Shown in pieces: positions 45,901 to 59,073 of a DNA stretch of 64,000 bases. The position numbers and the translations under genes are program-made. How positions within the stretch are numbered: the first letter of the stretch is position 1; every line of letters begins with the position of its first letter. The notes beneath the pieces were generated by a model. The model saw only the letters and a program-made list of their open reading frames with translations. It did not search any database and was not told the origin of the DNA. Origin of the DNA: Lathyrus oleraceus (Eukaryota > Streptophyta > Magnoliopsida > Fabales > Fabaceae). The stretch is from NCBI RefSeq assembly GCF_024323335.1, contig NC_066581.1:458015197-458079196 (forward strand), read 5' to 3'.

Positions 45901-46353
45901 AAACCCGCATCAAACTGCTTCTGAACCTCTTCCTTGATTTTAATAGCCATATCAGGACTAGTTCTGCGAAGCTTCTGCTTGACTGAAGGACACTCTTCTC
46001 TGAGAGGTAGTCTATGCACCATAATATCGGTATCCAACCCAGGCATATCTTGATACGACCAGGCGAATATCTCCACAAACTCTCTCAGCATCTCAATCAA
46101 CCTGCTCTTGACATCTTCCTTCAAAGCAGCCCCGATCTTAATATCTCTTATGGCGTCCTCAGTACCAAGATTAACAATCTCTAACTCCTCCTGATGAGGT
46201 TGGATGACCCTTTCCTCCTGCTTCAACAATCTGACCAACTCTTTAGGGAATTCATAGTCTTCCTCACTCTCCTCTTCAGCTTGGTAGATGGGATTATTGA
46301 AATCATACTGAGCCATAACAGAACTGTTCATAGTGGATTCCGTGATATCACTT
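42903..46353 (-). CDS. pol: Element C: RT - RNase H - integrase
   Basis: An open frame of about 1,150 residues, 1,142 from the first ATG at 46331, continuing upstream to the splice acceptor at 46354. Domain order is as in B: reverse transcriptase with YVDD (45516-45527), a degenerate Ty3-type RNase H (YLSVTENS, EKTCCAL), an archaeal-type RNase H with FDGAVN, NNEAEYEAC, FGDSA and QMADA motifs, an HHCC zinc finger, integrase motifs WGIDM, ITDNG and NGAVEAAN, and a GPY C-terminus. Compared with B it lacks about eight residues between RT and RNase H (AFDNPIL against AFD...PPIL), an in-frame deletion near 45150. No stop interrupts it, unlike C's other genes. Confidence 0.93.
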
Positions 46354-46597
46354 CTGCATGTTTAATGCTTTGTTTTAGAAAAAGAGTTCAAGAAAGTCAC
46401 AAAAACAAAAACATTGCCATTTTTATTTTTTTTGAAAAATGAAAACAAAAATAGAAAGACAGGGATCACAAAATTGTTTGCAAAACGTCCTTTATTAATG
46501 ATATCATTGAAAAAACATGATGAGGCCCTACAATGAACCACTACGCCTTGGGCAGAACGTAGGGTTTTGTGCAAAATGAAAAACAAAAGAAAATTAC
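46354..46597 (-). other. Intron between pro and RT in C
   Basis: On the minus strand the donor is AGA|GTAATTTTC at 46597 and the acceptor is CATGCAG, ending at 46354. Removing these 244 bases joins GA to A as a GAA codon and continues AGT GAT ATC ACG into the pol frame. The gag-pro stop TAA (46594-46596) lies inside the intron, exactly as in B. Confidence 0.8.
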
Positions 46598-49500
46598 TCT
46601 GTTTGAAGAGTAACTTGGACCACATCTTCTGCTGTCCAATTGTTGATCGACTCCCCTGGTGCACACGGGCGAACCCAGTTGTCCAGATCACAATCACTGT
46701 CACAGTCTTCAGCATCGCTTGCAAAGACATCACCGTGATTCATCAGCCCAGCGCTGGTAAAGGTACTCGGACCCATCTCCACACCCTGCTCCGCCTGTAG
46801 AGGTTGATAGCCAATTCCGAACTTGTCTTCTTTGACAGGCAATCCACCATCTTGCCCCACCCTTCAGCGTTACCAGAGTTGACAACCTCCACTGCCTGCT
46901 TGTACGATGCAATTGAGGCACTTGGCTTCTTCTGCTCAGCAAAAGCCACCCTCTCAAGAGCAACGGTCTCGAATGGCTGGCATAAAGTTTCATGGATCTC
47001 GCCATCCACCTCTACATACTTGAAAGAGGATAGGTGACTCACCAGAATGTCTTCTTCACCGCACACGGTCACAATCTGACCATTCCAGACATACTTCAAC
47101 TTCTGGTGGAGAGTTGACGAAACTGCCCCAGCTGCGTGAATCCAAGGACGCCCCAACAAACAACTATATGCGGGTTGGATGTCCATCACATAGAAGACAA
47201 TATCGAATACCTCCGGCCCGATCTTCACTGGCAACGTGACTTCACCAAAAACAGACCGTTTGGATCCATCAAATGCACGCACAATCAGGTCACTCGGAGT
47301 GAGGATAACCCCTTCCACATCGATCTTGCCCAAAGTCTTCTTAGGCAGCACATTCAGAGAAGAGCCAGTGTCTACCAGCACATGTGACAACACTGCACCC
47401 TTGCACTCCATGGTGATATGCAAGGCCTTGTTATGGTTATGTCCTTCAGGCGTTAAGTCCAAATCAGTGAACCCCAAGTCGTGCCTGGTACTCACATTGG
47501 CAATCACTCCCTCCAGTTGGTTGACAGATATCTCTTGAGGCACGTAATCCAGATTCAGCATCTTCAACAGGGCGTTACGATGTGCCTTAGAGCACAGAAG
47601 CAATGAGAGGATAGAAATTTTGGACGGATTCTGATTCAATTGATCTACAATCTTGTAGTCACTCTTCTTGATTATTTTCATGAACTCCTCCACGTCTTTC
47701 TCAAATGAGCCCTCAGGCGCCTCCTTCTGAGTCGGTCCTTCCTCAACCACAGCCTGTTTACCTTTAGTTTTGGCGAGTGCCTCAGCATTATTATCTCTCA
47801 ACGGTTGCGGAGCAAACAGACGTCCACTTCTGGTAAACCCTCCCGGTCCTCCAACATTGTCCACAACTGGACTCACAACCACAAGAGTTCTGCTAGGCAG
47901 CCCAATAGTCACAGGAGACTGATTCACCGGCCTTGTCTGACTCTCAGCCCTTCGATTGCTGCGGTAAGCGTTGTCATACTTCCATGGCACGGCCCTACTA
48001 TCAACAACCCTTCTACCCGAAGCAATGACAGTTACAGGAGCGGAAATAGTAACAGGAGTACCAATAATTGCAGGCGCATTACCAGTCCTCTGACCACGCC
48101 CCTCGGACGGTTTGAAATAGATAGTGACGGTTGACACCATCCCACGATCTCTAACAGCCCGACTGAACTGCAAACAGACCTCGTCAATCAGATTCTATAT
48201 ACAAGCCTTCAACTGATTACAACCATTCTCTGACTCTGCACAGTCTACACAACCCTCACAACAGCCCGGGTATACGCCCTCATTCAATAGACGGTCTTTT
48301 ACAACCAACAGCGATGTCTGGACATCCTCAACACTGACCACCAAATCTTCAGTTTCCCCTCCTTCAACATTATTCACTCTGTGTGCACCATGCGGAGGCA
48401 TAGGGTTGTTTACAACATTCGGCACAGGAGTAAAATTGATAGTTTTAGCGTCAATTAGGTCCTGGACTTTATGATGAAAAGCCCTGCAGTTCTCAATGTG
48501 GTGTCCCGGTGCACCAGAATGGAAATCACAACGCACGTTGGCATCATACCCAGGTGGTATCTTTGTCAACGGAGCCATTGTTCTCAACTCCACGAATCCC
48601 AATCTGAGCAACTCAGGTAGCAACTCAGCATAGGTCATCGGTAAAGGATCAAAACGTCGATCAGGCATCCTCTGTCTCGGCTGATACAGACGTTACTGTT
48701 GTTGTAGTTGTTGTGGCGGTTGTTGTTGAACCCTCTGTTGTTGCTGTTGTTGACGAGGTTGAGGTGCTGGGATGGTCACAGCAGCAACCTGACGGTACTG
48801 ATTTCTGTTTACATTTCTTCGGTGTTGCACCGCATTGGTTTCACCCTCTCTCCGGCGAGGTGCCCCAGCAAACGGTTTCTTCGAAGACGAGGACCCTGCA
48901 TCCTGAATTTTGCCAGCCTTAATCAAACTTTCAGTCCTCTCACCACAGATCACAACGTCTGAGAAACTACCGAATGGGCAACTTCCCATCCGGTCCATGA
49001 ATACACCCTGCAAAGTACCAATGAACATATCAGTCAGTTCCCTCTCCAGCATAGGGGGTTGTACTCTTGCAGCCAACTCACGCCACCTCTGGGCGTACTC
49101 CTTGAAGCTCTCTCCAGATTTCTGACAAAGACTCTGCAACTGAGTCCGGCTCGGCGCCATGTCCATGTTATGTTTATACTGCCTCAAGAAGGCCTCACCC
49201 AGATCTTTCCAGCATCGGATAAAATCTCTCTTAAGCTCCATGTACCAATCCAAGGAAGCCCCAGATAAGCTATCCTGGAAGAAGTACATCCACATTTTCT
49301 CATCATCGGTGTAAGTAGAGATCTTCCTGTAATAGGCCTGCACGTGGGTGTGAGGGAAGGAAGTACCATTGTATTTATCGAATGAGGGTGCCTTGAACTT
49401 GTAAGGGATCCTCAACCCTTCCACCAAACCCATGTTAGTCACATCAAACCCAAGGGAGTTCTGACATTCCATAGCTCGGATTTTCTCAGCAAGAGCATCA

Positions 49501-49895
49501 ACTTTACGGTCCCTCTTTTCGACTCTCCCCACAACCTCATCATCTTCACTGAGCAGAGTGAACATGTCCTCTTGTCTATCAACAATCGGAGCAGGATGAC
49601 GAATCGGAGCCCGGGTAGCTCTGGCATTAACAGTCTCTGCAGCAAGAGGCTGTCCGTTGATTCTGATCCCCCTTAACTCATCACCCACAGCGTAGTCATT
49701 GGCGGGAGCAGCAGCAACATTCTCATGAACGGGTACACCCACTGGTGACACACGGTTGGACGGCGGAATCACAGCTTCCTATCTCTGGGCTAAGGCACGC
49801 AGCTCCTCTTGCCCTTGAACAACCCCTTGCATCATCGTCATAAATTGGGCCATGTTTGCCCTCATCTCAGCCAATTCTGCTTGAACCTGGTCCAT
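46594..49895 (-). pseudogene. Element C: gag-protease, broken
   Basis: A homolog of B's gag-pro. It probably starts with ATG at 49895 (MDQVQAELAEM, a short coiled coil). It then has the gag core (LDWYMELKRDF, FKEYAQRWRELAA), a Gln-rich linker, a CHHC knuckle (CDFH...GH...C, about 48487-48535), a Cys-rich cluster (CCEGCVDC) and the protease motif DTGSS (active-site Asp at 47370-47372). In-frame stops lie at 49779-49781, about 48693 and about 48195, and a frameshift between about 46800 and 46860 displaces the acidic C-terminus. The stop at 46594 is the natural one inside the intron. It cannot make an intact product. Confidence 0.88.
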
Positions 49896-50296
49896 GTTCC
49901 TCTGATGATTCAGTCTGGTTAAGTAACGATGCGGTCACTGATCAGCTATCCTGCCTGACACAGGAACCAGAGTAAGAAGTCACGAACAAGAACACCTGTT
50001 ATGCAAAATGATATGTGTATGATGCTAATGATGCGTATGATGCATATGATATGTTCATTTCTCAGGCATTCAAAGAGCCCGATTCATCTTCGAAAGATGG
50101 CAACCTGCAATACACAACGCAGCAAGCTACACAAGATAATGAGCACAAGGTGAAACACCAACAACCTCATCCATAAATAAGAGCAACAAGTATCATACAA
50201 CAATGTCAACAAAGATCCAGGTAAATCAAAGTACAATAATGAATCCCATCCAACAAGCCTGGAGGTGATTCTCAGCATAAACATCAGAGATACAAG
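49896..50296 (-). other. ORF1-gag spacer of C
   Basis: About 400 bases with no gene recognised. It corresponds in position to 17563-17859 of B. Confidence 0.6.
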
Positions 50297-51935
50297 CTAA
50301 GACAAATGGCTTCCAGGAATGAGCATCTTCAAGTACTGACACTGGTCTATCAACAGGTCACACTCTGAACATTCTGGCAAAGGAGTGAGCTTCTCCTTCA
50401 ATTGTCTTCTGAGCTCTACAACTTCTCCAAGTCGGCTCTCTGATGCATGTCTGAAGTCTGACTCCTTCTTCAACTGGATATCTTTGTCTCTGAGTTACTT
50501 CTCCAGGTCTCTTATCTTCTTCTGATAACTGGCTTCAGCTCTCTGCAACCTCAAGCATTCCCGGTGTTCTGTATTCAACAAGTTCTCCATCTCTTCATAG
50601 GATCTCTTCTTGCTCTTTACTCCACCAATATCTACACTCTGGATGTCTCTGAGTTGATGAGTCAAGTTCAACTTATCAGCTTTGGCTTTGTAGAGCTCCA
50701 TCTGGGTATCTTGCTCCTTCTCTTTCAACCTACGATTCTCCATCAAGGCTTGCTTGTAGTGCTCAGCAGGTACACTCTCAGCAAGGATCAAAGGTGGTTG
50801 CTCTTGCAAAGGCTTCATCCTATCATAGGGCAACAATAAAGTTTCCACTCTCTTCTTGACCCACTCGGTGTAGTCAGGCATAGCAATGGCAAACTTCTTC
50901 CCCAGGACAGCTCCATCCTTAACACCAATGGTCTTCCAAGCTCTTCTTACTCGCCCCAAATTAACAGGGTCACTTCGCTTCTCAAAATACACACTTTCAG
51001 CTACCTCAGCCTCAAGTGGTCTTCCATTCATCACAAACCCCAACTGACGAAGAGAAAGAACTGGATTGTAATTGATGCAACCCTTAGTTCCTACAAGTGG
51101 CACATTCCGGAACTCTCCACAACTCATAATAAAATTATGCACATCCATCCGGTAAGACTGCCACCTGATATCATAAGAAGTAAGAGACACCACCCTCTGA
51201 GTCCACTTATGAGTGCTATGAGCATCCACAAAAGATCCACTGACTGGCAGGAGAGACAAGAACCATCTGAGCAATAATGGGAGACAACATCTGATAGCTC
51301 CACCCTTACCATGCCTACTGTGAATAGCATAGTAAGTGTCAGCTAACAAGGTAGGAACCGGGTTTCCTCCAATGAAAATAGTGATAGCAGCATAATCCAC
51401 AAAATTGGGCATACTCGGGAACAAGACAATCCCATAAACCATGATAGCTAACTGAGCGTGAAAAGCCTCCCAATTTCCCTTCTCTGCTTCCTTTCTAGCA
51501 ATCCTCAACAGGAACTTCAAAGGCAAACCCACAACATCCCCGCTGGACTTCCAATTATCACTGACTTCCTTGATACCCAAATGGAGAGCTCTGGCAACAA
51601 CTCTGAAATCAACTTCCTTAGGCACATCCAAGAAAGGAACCTGATATCTGATCGGGACACTCAACAAAATGGAGTACTCCTCGAGAGTAGACGCCAACTG
51701 ATAATCCTGAAAGGTGAAGCAACGTAGCTCTGGGTCGTAAAACTGTAGAAGAGTCTGCAACGGCACTGGATCTACTACCGTCATCAATAGTGTCAGCAAG
51801 TCCCCATACTGATCAACAAACCCCTTCTAATTACCACTGGTCACTAGGTTGCTCAACTCTATCAGAGACGTCAAAGGCTCATGATGAAATCTGTAGGAAC
51901 AAGTCTTCCGCTTCAACTCTGGGACTGTTGCCATC
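50297..51935 (-). pseudogene. Element C: ORF1, broken
   Basis: A homolog of B's ORF1, function unknown. It starts MATVPELKRKT at 51935. A one-base shift near 51901 and an in-frame TAG at 51827-51829 interrupt the N-terminal part. The long open stretch 50495-51799 covers the globular core (LQFYDPELRCFTFQDYQL, NPVPTLLADTYYA, GCINYNP..SLRQLGF) and the coiled coil. After the TAA at 50495 the same frame continues to about 50297 and ends with a Cys-containing tail (CSECDLLIDQC) that B lacks. C is open at the position where B and D are broken. Confidence 0.82.
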
Positions 51936-52736
51936 TCTCATAATGAATAGACTCCTGAATGAACCTGAGAAATGATATGCATGCAGAGATTAGCTTTTTT
52001 CATTTCTTTTTTTCCAATTCTTTTTTCAAATTTTTTATTGCGTATTTTTTTTTTAAAATAAACATGCCATGATGCAAATGAGGCAGACAAGACTGGCTGG
52101 CTGTGTATCTCGAAGCACAGGATCGAAGCTTCGGCTTGAACTCGGAACCACAAATCATCTGAGACCCAAAGTCATGTGAGACCCCAAAATTCTGAACCAA
52201 TAGTCACCAACAGGATCACAAGTCACCAACAAGTCACCGATAAGTCACCAACAAGTACCTGTAAAAATGATCATTCCCTCCCCACTCACGGGTGTCATCT
52301 AGGCCAGGGTAAGGTCGAAAGAAACGCAGCATAAATAACCCTTTCATAGAATATCATCATATACACACCCGAAGTATGTAACGATAATACCCCATCAGAG
52401 TCTGAACTGCTCGTGATATCAAGTTCCGCTAAGTGGCGCAATACCACCCGCTTCCCATGAATCACTCTATTCCTAGGTGTCCTAGATTCCACTTATAGCC
52501 TGGGTATTGGGCCTCTTACCTCATGTAACTCCCACCCCAACAGAGAGACAACACAACACAGCCAAATGAACAGATGAATATGAATGAATGCAAACATAAA
52601 TGCAAACATAAATGCAAACAATAAATAAATGAATGCAATAAATAAAATAGCAAAAGCAACCAAACCCTAACCTAGAGAGCGCTAGGAGAGACTCGCTTAG
52701 GGAAGATGGACCAGCAAGACGTCAACTTCTCTATAT
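51936..52736 (-). other. C 5' leader
   Basis: About 0.8 kb between PBS and ORF1, non-coding. Near 52200-52262 it has five copies of an AAGTCACCAAC-like unit (plus strand). I did not see long hairpins like those of B's leader. Confidence 0.65.
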
Positions 52737-52753
52737 CCCCAGCAGAGTCGCCA
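52737..52753 (-). promoter_or_regulatory. Primer binding site of C (tRNA-Arg)
   Basis: On the minus strand TGGCGACTCTGCTGGGG lies two bases from the 5' LTR end. It complements the same tRNA-Arg end as in B and D. Confidence 0.92.
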
Positions 52754-54175
52754 GCTGTCGCATTACGCGAAAAACCGGCGGGAAAACGAAACAACAGAGC
52801 CACCACCGTGCGTTATTTATCCCAAAGGAGGGAAAGGAAACGCTCGAAGTAAACCTGGAAAAGACATGGTCTCGCGATCCGAGAGAGATGGGATCGGGAG
52901 TCGGTTATGCAAAGGGAAGGTATTAGCACCCCTACGCATCCGTCGTACTCGACGGGATCCACGCTCAAAAGAAAGGATAAAGGTTGCTAAAAACTGCTCA
53001 AACATCACACACAAGGCTGAAAAGAGACACAAAAACGACAAAAGAAACTAACTCGGCAGGATATCGCATCCTGGGCCTACGTAGTCTGTCAGGCACAGAC
53101 ATCAGAGTCGACGTAGTTCGGGACAGGGGGAAACGTGCTCGCTAGGATGTCGCCTCCTATGCATACGTATCTTCTCTGACCGGAGAAGAATCAGAGCACT
53201 CGTAGCTCGGCTAACGCACGCCAAACAAAACCAACATAGGAAACCGACTGCCAATCGCTGGACTTACGTCAGACTCCACACAAACAGGCAAACATGGAAA
53301 CCGAATGCCAATCGCTGGACTTACATCAGACTCCGAACCAACAAACACACACACACAGGAAACCAACTGCCAATCGCTGGACTTACGTTAGACTCCAACA
53401 AGCAAACAAGACACAGGAAACCAACTGCCAATCGCTGGACTTATATCAGACTCCAACACAACACAAAGGGGCAAGAAATAAAAAAAAAAGGGCGCCCGGA
53501 GAGATCAGCTCATCTCCTGCCTACGTACCTCATCTGGTATGAGGATCAGGGCGGCGTAGTTCCCCTACGCAGGGAAAAAGGACTAGCCTAACCAGATACA
53601 AAGGGAGACACAAACTACTAGGGAGACTACGACTCGAGCCTAGAAGTTATCATGCATACGATCCCTATGTTGAGGTTTCTATCTAACTTGCACAGGGAGC
53701 AAGCTGTCCTAAACAGCACAGGTAAAGCAAACATACACACAATTGGCACACACTATATACAAACAAAATGGGCTCACACAAGGCTAGGCTGTGAAACACA
53801 AGCCAACTGGAATCGGGTGTAATTAGCTCTTAACCCTAACATTGAGAGTTAGGGTGAAGCAGATGAAATAGGAAGTGAGGGTAAGACCTCACAGCTCTTA
53901 TCCCTGGCCTGGGAGAGCTTTAGACAAATGAAAGTGTGGGAGTTCAGAAAAGAGGAACTCTTCTCCACATATGACCGACACAACAAAGATCTTGGGTTAA
54001 TATCCACAATGCATCAACACAATGTGTGTGAGCGGAGTGAATGACACACTGAATAACAGGAGATGGATTGCACATCTCTTGTATCTGCCAATTGCCTCAT
54101 ACAGGTCTTTTCCTGCTTGGCACCAAAAGTAAACAAACACAAGCATTGCCTCTTAAGGAGGGCTTCAGACAGGTG

Positions 54176-54197
54176 CCTGCCCATATAACAGGACAGG
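54176..54197 (-). other. Conserved LTR hairpin (C, 5' LTR)
   Basis: Same as at 7487-7508: seven pairs around TGTTATAT. It carries compensated differences from B's hairpin at 12833. Confidence 0.65.
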
Positions 54198-56578
54198 TCT
54201 TCCAGACTACATGAAGTCAGAGAGTTATACCTCAAATGGTTAAGCAACCAAGCAAAGCAAAAAGCAAGTTCAAAAGAACTCAAAGCACCTTATGTACTTG
54301 AAAAAATCTAACCCAATCAGTATACAATTCAAACAATCAAACAGACAGTCAATCACACAATCAGACAGGTAAGCAAGCAATGTGCATGGCACAAGCCAAT
54401 GGGCACAACACAAGTAACTTGGCATCAACCTACAAAACAACTCAAAGTTAGTCAATATTAACCCCTTAATCAACTCAAGAGAGTGAGAAACTCCAATCAT
54501 GGCAATGTGCTTCTTAACCTGAAATCCACAACCCAAATGATAAGTCCAAACCACTAGGTCCAAGCCTAGGGTCAAAAGAGGGTCAAACATTCAAAACAGA
54601 ACATGAAATTTAACATGGATCAACCTCATTCAATCAAGAACACAATCCAAAAAGTCCCATATCAATATAATCAACCAAATTCATTTCATGAACCAAATAT
54701 GGCAAGGTATGCAAATTGTAACCACATTGTGACATCAGAATGAACAAATGCACATTAATTCAAAAATGGTTCAAATAATCTCAACAAAATTCATGAGTGA
54801 ACAGGACACAAAACACGATCATCACACAAAAAATTAGAGGCATTGAACAACATTAAGCATGGCAATCACATTGCATAAGTCAAGACAAGCACAACAAACA
54901 CATGTGTGACACCAATTGTCACACCAACTTAGCATAGGCCTAAAACAGAAATGGTAATTGGTAAAGACCTCAAACAAAGCCAAAACGACACTCAACATGT
55001 CTAGATATAGTGTGCAAAATTTCACATTCATTGGATAAGGAACAAGCATTTCACAATCAAATGAAATTCAAGGCAATGTAAAAACTCAAATATGACCATC
55101 CAGAATGAAAAATCCCAATTAAATCAGAAATGAATCCAACAATTCCAACAAAAATCATGAGCAATCACAACATCCATATCATGCATCATACAAAAAATCA
55201 CATCAATTGGAATTCATTTGGCATGGAAAATTAATCACATAAGATGAACAAGCAAAGGTGTGACACAAATTGTCACTCCTACCTTAACATGATTGTAAAA
55301 CAGAAATGATACATGATAAAAATACCAAATCAACACCAAAATGTCAAGCCAAAAGTCTAGTTTCATAATGTAAATTTTCAGATTCATAGGATAAAAACTC
55401 AGCATTTCACAAAAGATATGGCAAGGCAATGTCAAGAATGCATACATGTACACAAACCCTAGCTCAAAATAATTTCCAGCCATGCACAATTTATGAAAAA
55501 ATTCTCATAAAATACTAGTCAGGACAAGGAACATCATGCAAAAAATCTCACAATTTTTGGATCATTATTCAATTTAATATGAATTTTGTAAGGTGAAGAA
55601 AAAATGAAAAATGATATGAGAAACATGTATGAACATATGGAGGGAAAAGGAAAAAATAGGCAAGGCATTTGAATTTTTGCATTGAGCCGGAATCGAAGTG
55701 TGTAATAATTTGAAAGTTGGCGCGCCTTGAAGCTGAAACTCAGCGTTTCATTTAAACGCTGGCAGGTCAAAGGTGATCTGGCTTGGTCAAAGCGCGGTAT
55801 GCCAATCAAAACGCTATGTGTACAATTACGTGGACCAGTACATGCGCTTCTTCGTACAAACACATGCAAAACGCAGGAAACACATTCTAACGGATCAAAA
55901 GCAATTCTGGAAATGAAATTCATCAATCTTCATCGTGTTCATCATGAACAGTGCCAGGCTCAAGAACAAATGTTTTCAGAAATCAAAATCAAACATATCA
56001 TGGTGTAAATCTTTCAGCATACAACACGAATCCAGGCATGGTTAAGGTTAAATCAGCACATACAAGGAGAATCGAAGCAATCTATTTTCATGCATGAATC
56101 TTTAAATCAACATAACTAACTCAATTTGGCATGGATTTTCATGAAATAAAGCTCAGATTAACCAGCATCAAAAGATGAACAACAATCACATAAGCATTTT
56201 AAGAATTGAGAGATTCAATTTAGAACCTCTTGAAGAGCAGAAGTTGGAATTCAATGGATCCAGGCCTTGCAATGCTCAAATGCTCTTCCAGGATGCTTGT
56301 ATAGTTGATTGGATGAAGGCTTGAGTCTTAATTGTGCAAGATCTCACCACAATATGAATTCACCATTAATGCATCAAAGCTTCGAGCTGCTTCAACCTTG
56401 CACCAATTCTCTTGATTCTTGCTTCAAACATGTTCCATGATACTTCCAGATGATGAATCAGGCAATGAATGATGAATTGGTTTAAGGAAATTGAAGAAAA
56501 TTTGAGAGAAATTTTTTCAAGAATTGGATCTAGATCTGAAAAAATGACTATTGTTAGTTGAAAACAGTTATGTTTAGG

Positions 56579-56586
56579 CTTATATA
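56579..56586 (-). promoter_or_regulatory. TATA box in C 5' LTR
   Basis: TATATAAG on the minus strand in a GGGAGAGGTATATAAGCC setting, about 980 bases into the LTR. Confidence 0.55.
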
Positions 56587-57566
56587 CCTCTCCCTAATCA
56601 CTCTCTTAAACAGGTTTAGGCAATGGTAATTGGAATTAGCCAAAACAAGGTGCATATGCAAATTAGATATTTCACCTCTATGCATGGAATTATGATGAAC
56701 AGTACACGAATTAGGCTTGAAGTTTACTCAAAAAGTCATTTTGGAGCCAATGGTCATGGTAGAATGTGTGAACAATGCACCAATTTTAAACTTTAATTTT
56801 CCCTCCAAAAATTAAGTGAAATACCAAATGATTATATGAATGTAATTGGTGTAATATGATGCATGATTTGGAAAGCATAAGTCAAAATAAGAACAATGCA
56901 AAAAGAACCACTTAATTTGGACTTTTGGTTTGAAAGTTATGCCCATTTGAAGTTCAAACCACACTGAGAAATCCATGAGCTTGGACTTTTTGGAAATGGG
57001 AGAGAAAGATATTCAACTTTCATGTTGGACAAAATTTCATTTGAAGCTTTCTTGATGATGTAATCTTGAGTTGAAGTTGGTCCAAAACCTTTCCATTTTT
57101 GGAAAGTTCAAATTACAGGTCACTTGCTATTTTTGGAAAGTCTTGATCTGGTTTCAAATTCTTCAATGTTGATATTTGAGATGTCAAATGATACTTGTTC
57201 CCACATGAATGAGGCATCTCTAACCATCTCCCACCTCCAAATCCATGGTTGAGTTGACAGTTGACTTTTGTTGACTTTCTAGGGTTTCAGATGATTTGTA
57301 CATGAACTGATGAGCCTCTGGGCCTTCAATGCTTGACCAAACCACTTCAGAATGATCCTTAGGTCACATGAACTCATTGTACCAACCCTAGGGCTTTGAT
57401 TCCATAGAAAAATGCACTTGCTTGCTTGCACAGTTAAATCTCCTGACCAGTCTTGCTTGATGACTTAGTGGACTATGCAATGAACAATGCAATGAACAAT
57501 GCAATGTTGATGACCTAAAATGAAAATGTATATACAAAATGGGAGGTGCAAATTTGAGGTGCTACA

Positions 57567-57571
57567 CCAGT
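57567..57571. repeat. Target site duplication of C, right
   Basis: CCAGT, identical to 6062-6066. Confidence 0.93.
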
Positions 57572-59006
57572 GTTTAAGACCCCTGAGCGGGTAACCATTC
57601 AATTTGATAGTACTAGCAGCAACAACGCCAACAGATTGGTATCGCCGTTTATAATACGGTTAGTGGGCCTCGTCCTGTATACATCTGATAGAGTTGTTCC
57701 TTACTAGTATAATGCCACGATGGTGGAGAATGGTCAAGAGGTTCCATTTCCTACGACAAATTCTATTGTGAATATAACTGATATCGCGAAGGTGACCCGT
57801 AGTGGTCGTGTATTTGGTCATGTTTTTCCAAAAGATGCAGAAGAGGCTACGGTTAGTAAGAAGGTTGATGTGCCTGTGGTAAACCCGATTAATGCTCCGA
57901 TGTGTCGGTTTGGTGAATCCAGCAAATTGAAGCCTAATGATGATGATGAAATGCTGAGATTAATCAAGAAAAGTGAATTTAATATGGTGGAGCAGCTGCT
58001 CCAAACTCCATCAAAGATTTCAGTGTTGTCTCTGCTAATGAATTCTGAAGCGTACAGAGAAGCATTGCAAAAAGTGATAGAGCAAGCTTATGTGGAGCAT
58101 GACGTAACTGTGGATCAGTTTGACCATATTGTGGCTAATATTACTTCTTGCAACAATCTGAGTTTTTGTGATGAAGAACTTCCTAAGGAAGGCATAAATC
58201 ACAACCTAGCACTACATATTTTGATGAACTACAAGGAGGATGCATTGTGAAATGTGCTAGTTGATACCGGTTCTTCTCTGAATTTACTCCCTAAATTAAC
58301 TTTGTCTATATTATCCTACCAAGGCGTCCTGATGAGGTATACTGGCGTAATTGTTAAAGCTTTTGATGGTTCTCACAAGACTGCCATAGGAGAAGTGGAC
58401 CTTCTAGTGAAGATAGGTCCGAGTGATTTTCAAATTAATTTTCAAGTAATGGATATCCATCCAGCCTATAGCTGTTTATTGGGAAGGCCATGGATTCACG
58501 AGGCTGGAGTTGTGACATCTACTCTACACCAGAAGTTGAAATTTGTGAAGAATGGAAAGCTTGTCATTGTTGGTGGAGAGAAAGCGCTCTTGGTGAGCCA
58601 TCTGTCATATTTTACGTATGTGGAAGCTAAGGAGGAGGTTGGAACTCCATTCCAAGCCTTATCTATTGCTGAAGTAAAGAAAACTGGGGCGCCCATGTCT
58701 TCTTTCAAAGATGCTCAGAAAGCTATTGAAGCTGGCAACACAGGTCAGTGGGGCCGAATGGTAGAAGTCTGCAAGAACAAGAACAAAGTCGGATTGGGAT
58801 TCCAGTAAGGGTTGTCTAATGTCAAAACTAAAGAAGTGCAACCGAGTTTCCGTAGTGGAGGGTTCACCCATGGTAATGAACAACACTCAGCTGCTGTGAT
58901 CGAGGGAGATGAAGATGAAGATTGTGCCAATTTTGTGACGCATGGCAAGACGTGCAACAATTGGGTTGCTGTTGATGTTCCTGTTATTGTCCATCGCTCT
59001 AAGTAA
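57572..59006 (+). pseudogene. Element A: protease part of gag-pro, broken
   Basis: This continues A's gag-pro after the C insertion. It includes the linker, the protease with an intact DTGSS (58260-58274), the LLGRPWIHEAG block and the acidic tail NNWVAVDVPVIVHRSK. In-frame stops at 57705, 58248 and 58806 break it. There is no frameshift over the whole preserved length, including 4872-6066. The final TAA at 59004 overlaps a conserved splice donor (A|GTAATTTG at 59003), as in B and C, so A once had the same intron. Its pol gene is not in the window. Confidence 0.9.
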
Positions 59007-59073
59007 TTTGTTATTCATTTGTTTTAAGAAAAATCCTTCTCCTATGCCTAAAAGAGAAGCGAACATTGTTAGG
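59007..59073 (+). other. Element A: start of intron, cut by D
   Basis: This resembles the first part of B's intron (CTTCTC.TATGCC.AAAGAGAAG). It ends with TTAGG, the expected 5-bp target duplication of D, whose partner would lie beyond the window. Confidence 0.65.

Larger units (their letters stand above)
6067..57566 (-). mobile_element. Element C: full Ogre, minus strand
   Basis: A complete Ogre element read right to left: 5' LTR 52756-57566, PBS 52737-52753, leader, ORF1, gag-pro, intron, RT-RH-INT, a 3' UTR with hairpin repeats, polypurine tract, and 3' LTR 6067-40299 split by element B. Without B and its duplicated CTTAT it measures 22,052 bp. A perfect CCAGT target duplication flanks it. 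The first 300 bp of the two LTRs differ at about nine positions, mostly transitions, so C is clearly older than B. Its pol frame is still open, but gag-pro and ORF1 are broken. Confidence 0.93.
52756..57566 (-). repeat. Element C: 5' LTR
   Basis: An uninterrupted LTR of 4,811 bp, on the minus strand from TGTAGCACC (57566) to GCGACA (52756). It contains a TATA box (56579-56586), the conserved hairpin (54176-54197), a PBS-like box (52792-52805), and the intact CTTAT site where B entered the other copy. It supplies the reference for the 3' LTR. No genes. Confidence 0.95.
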
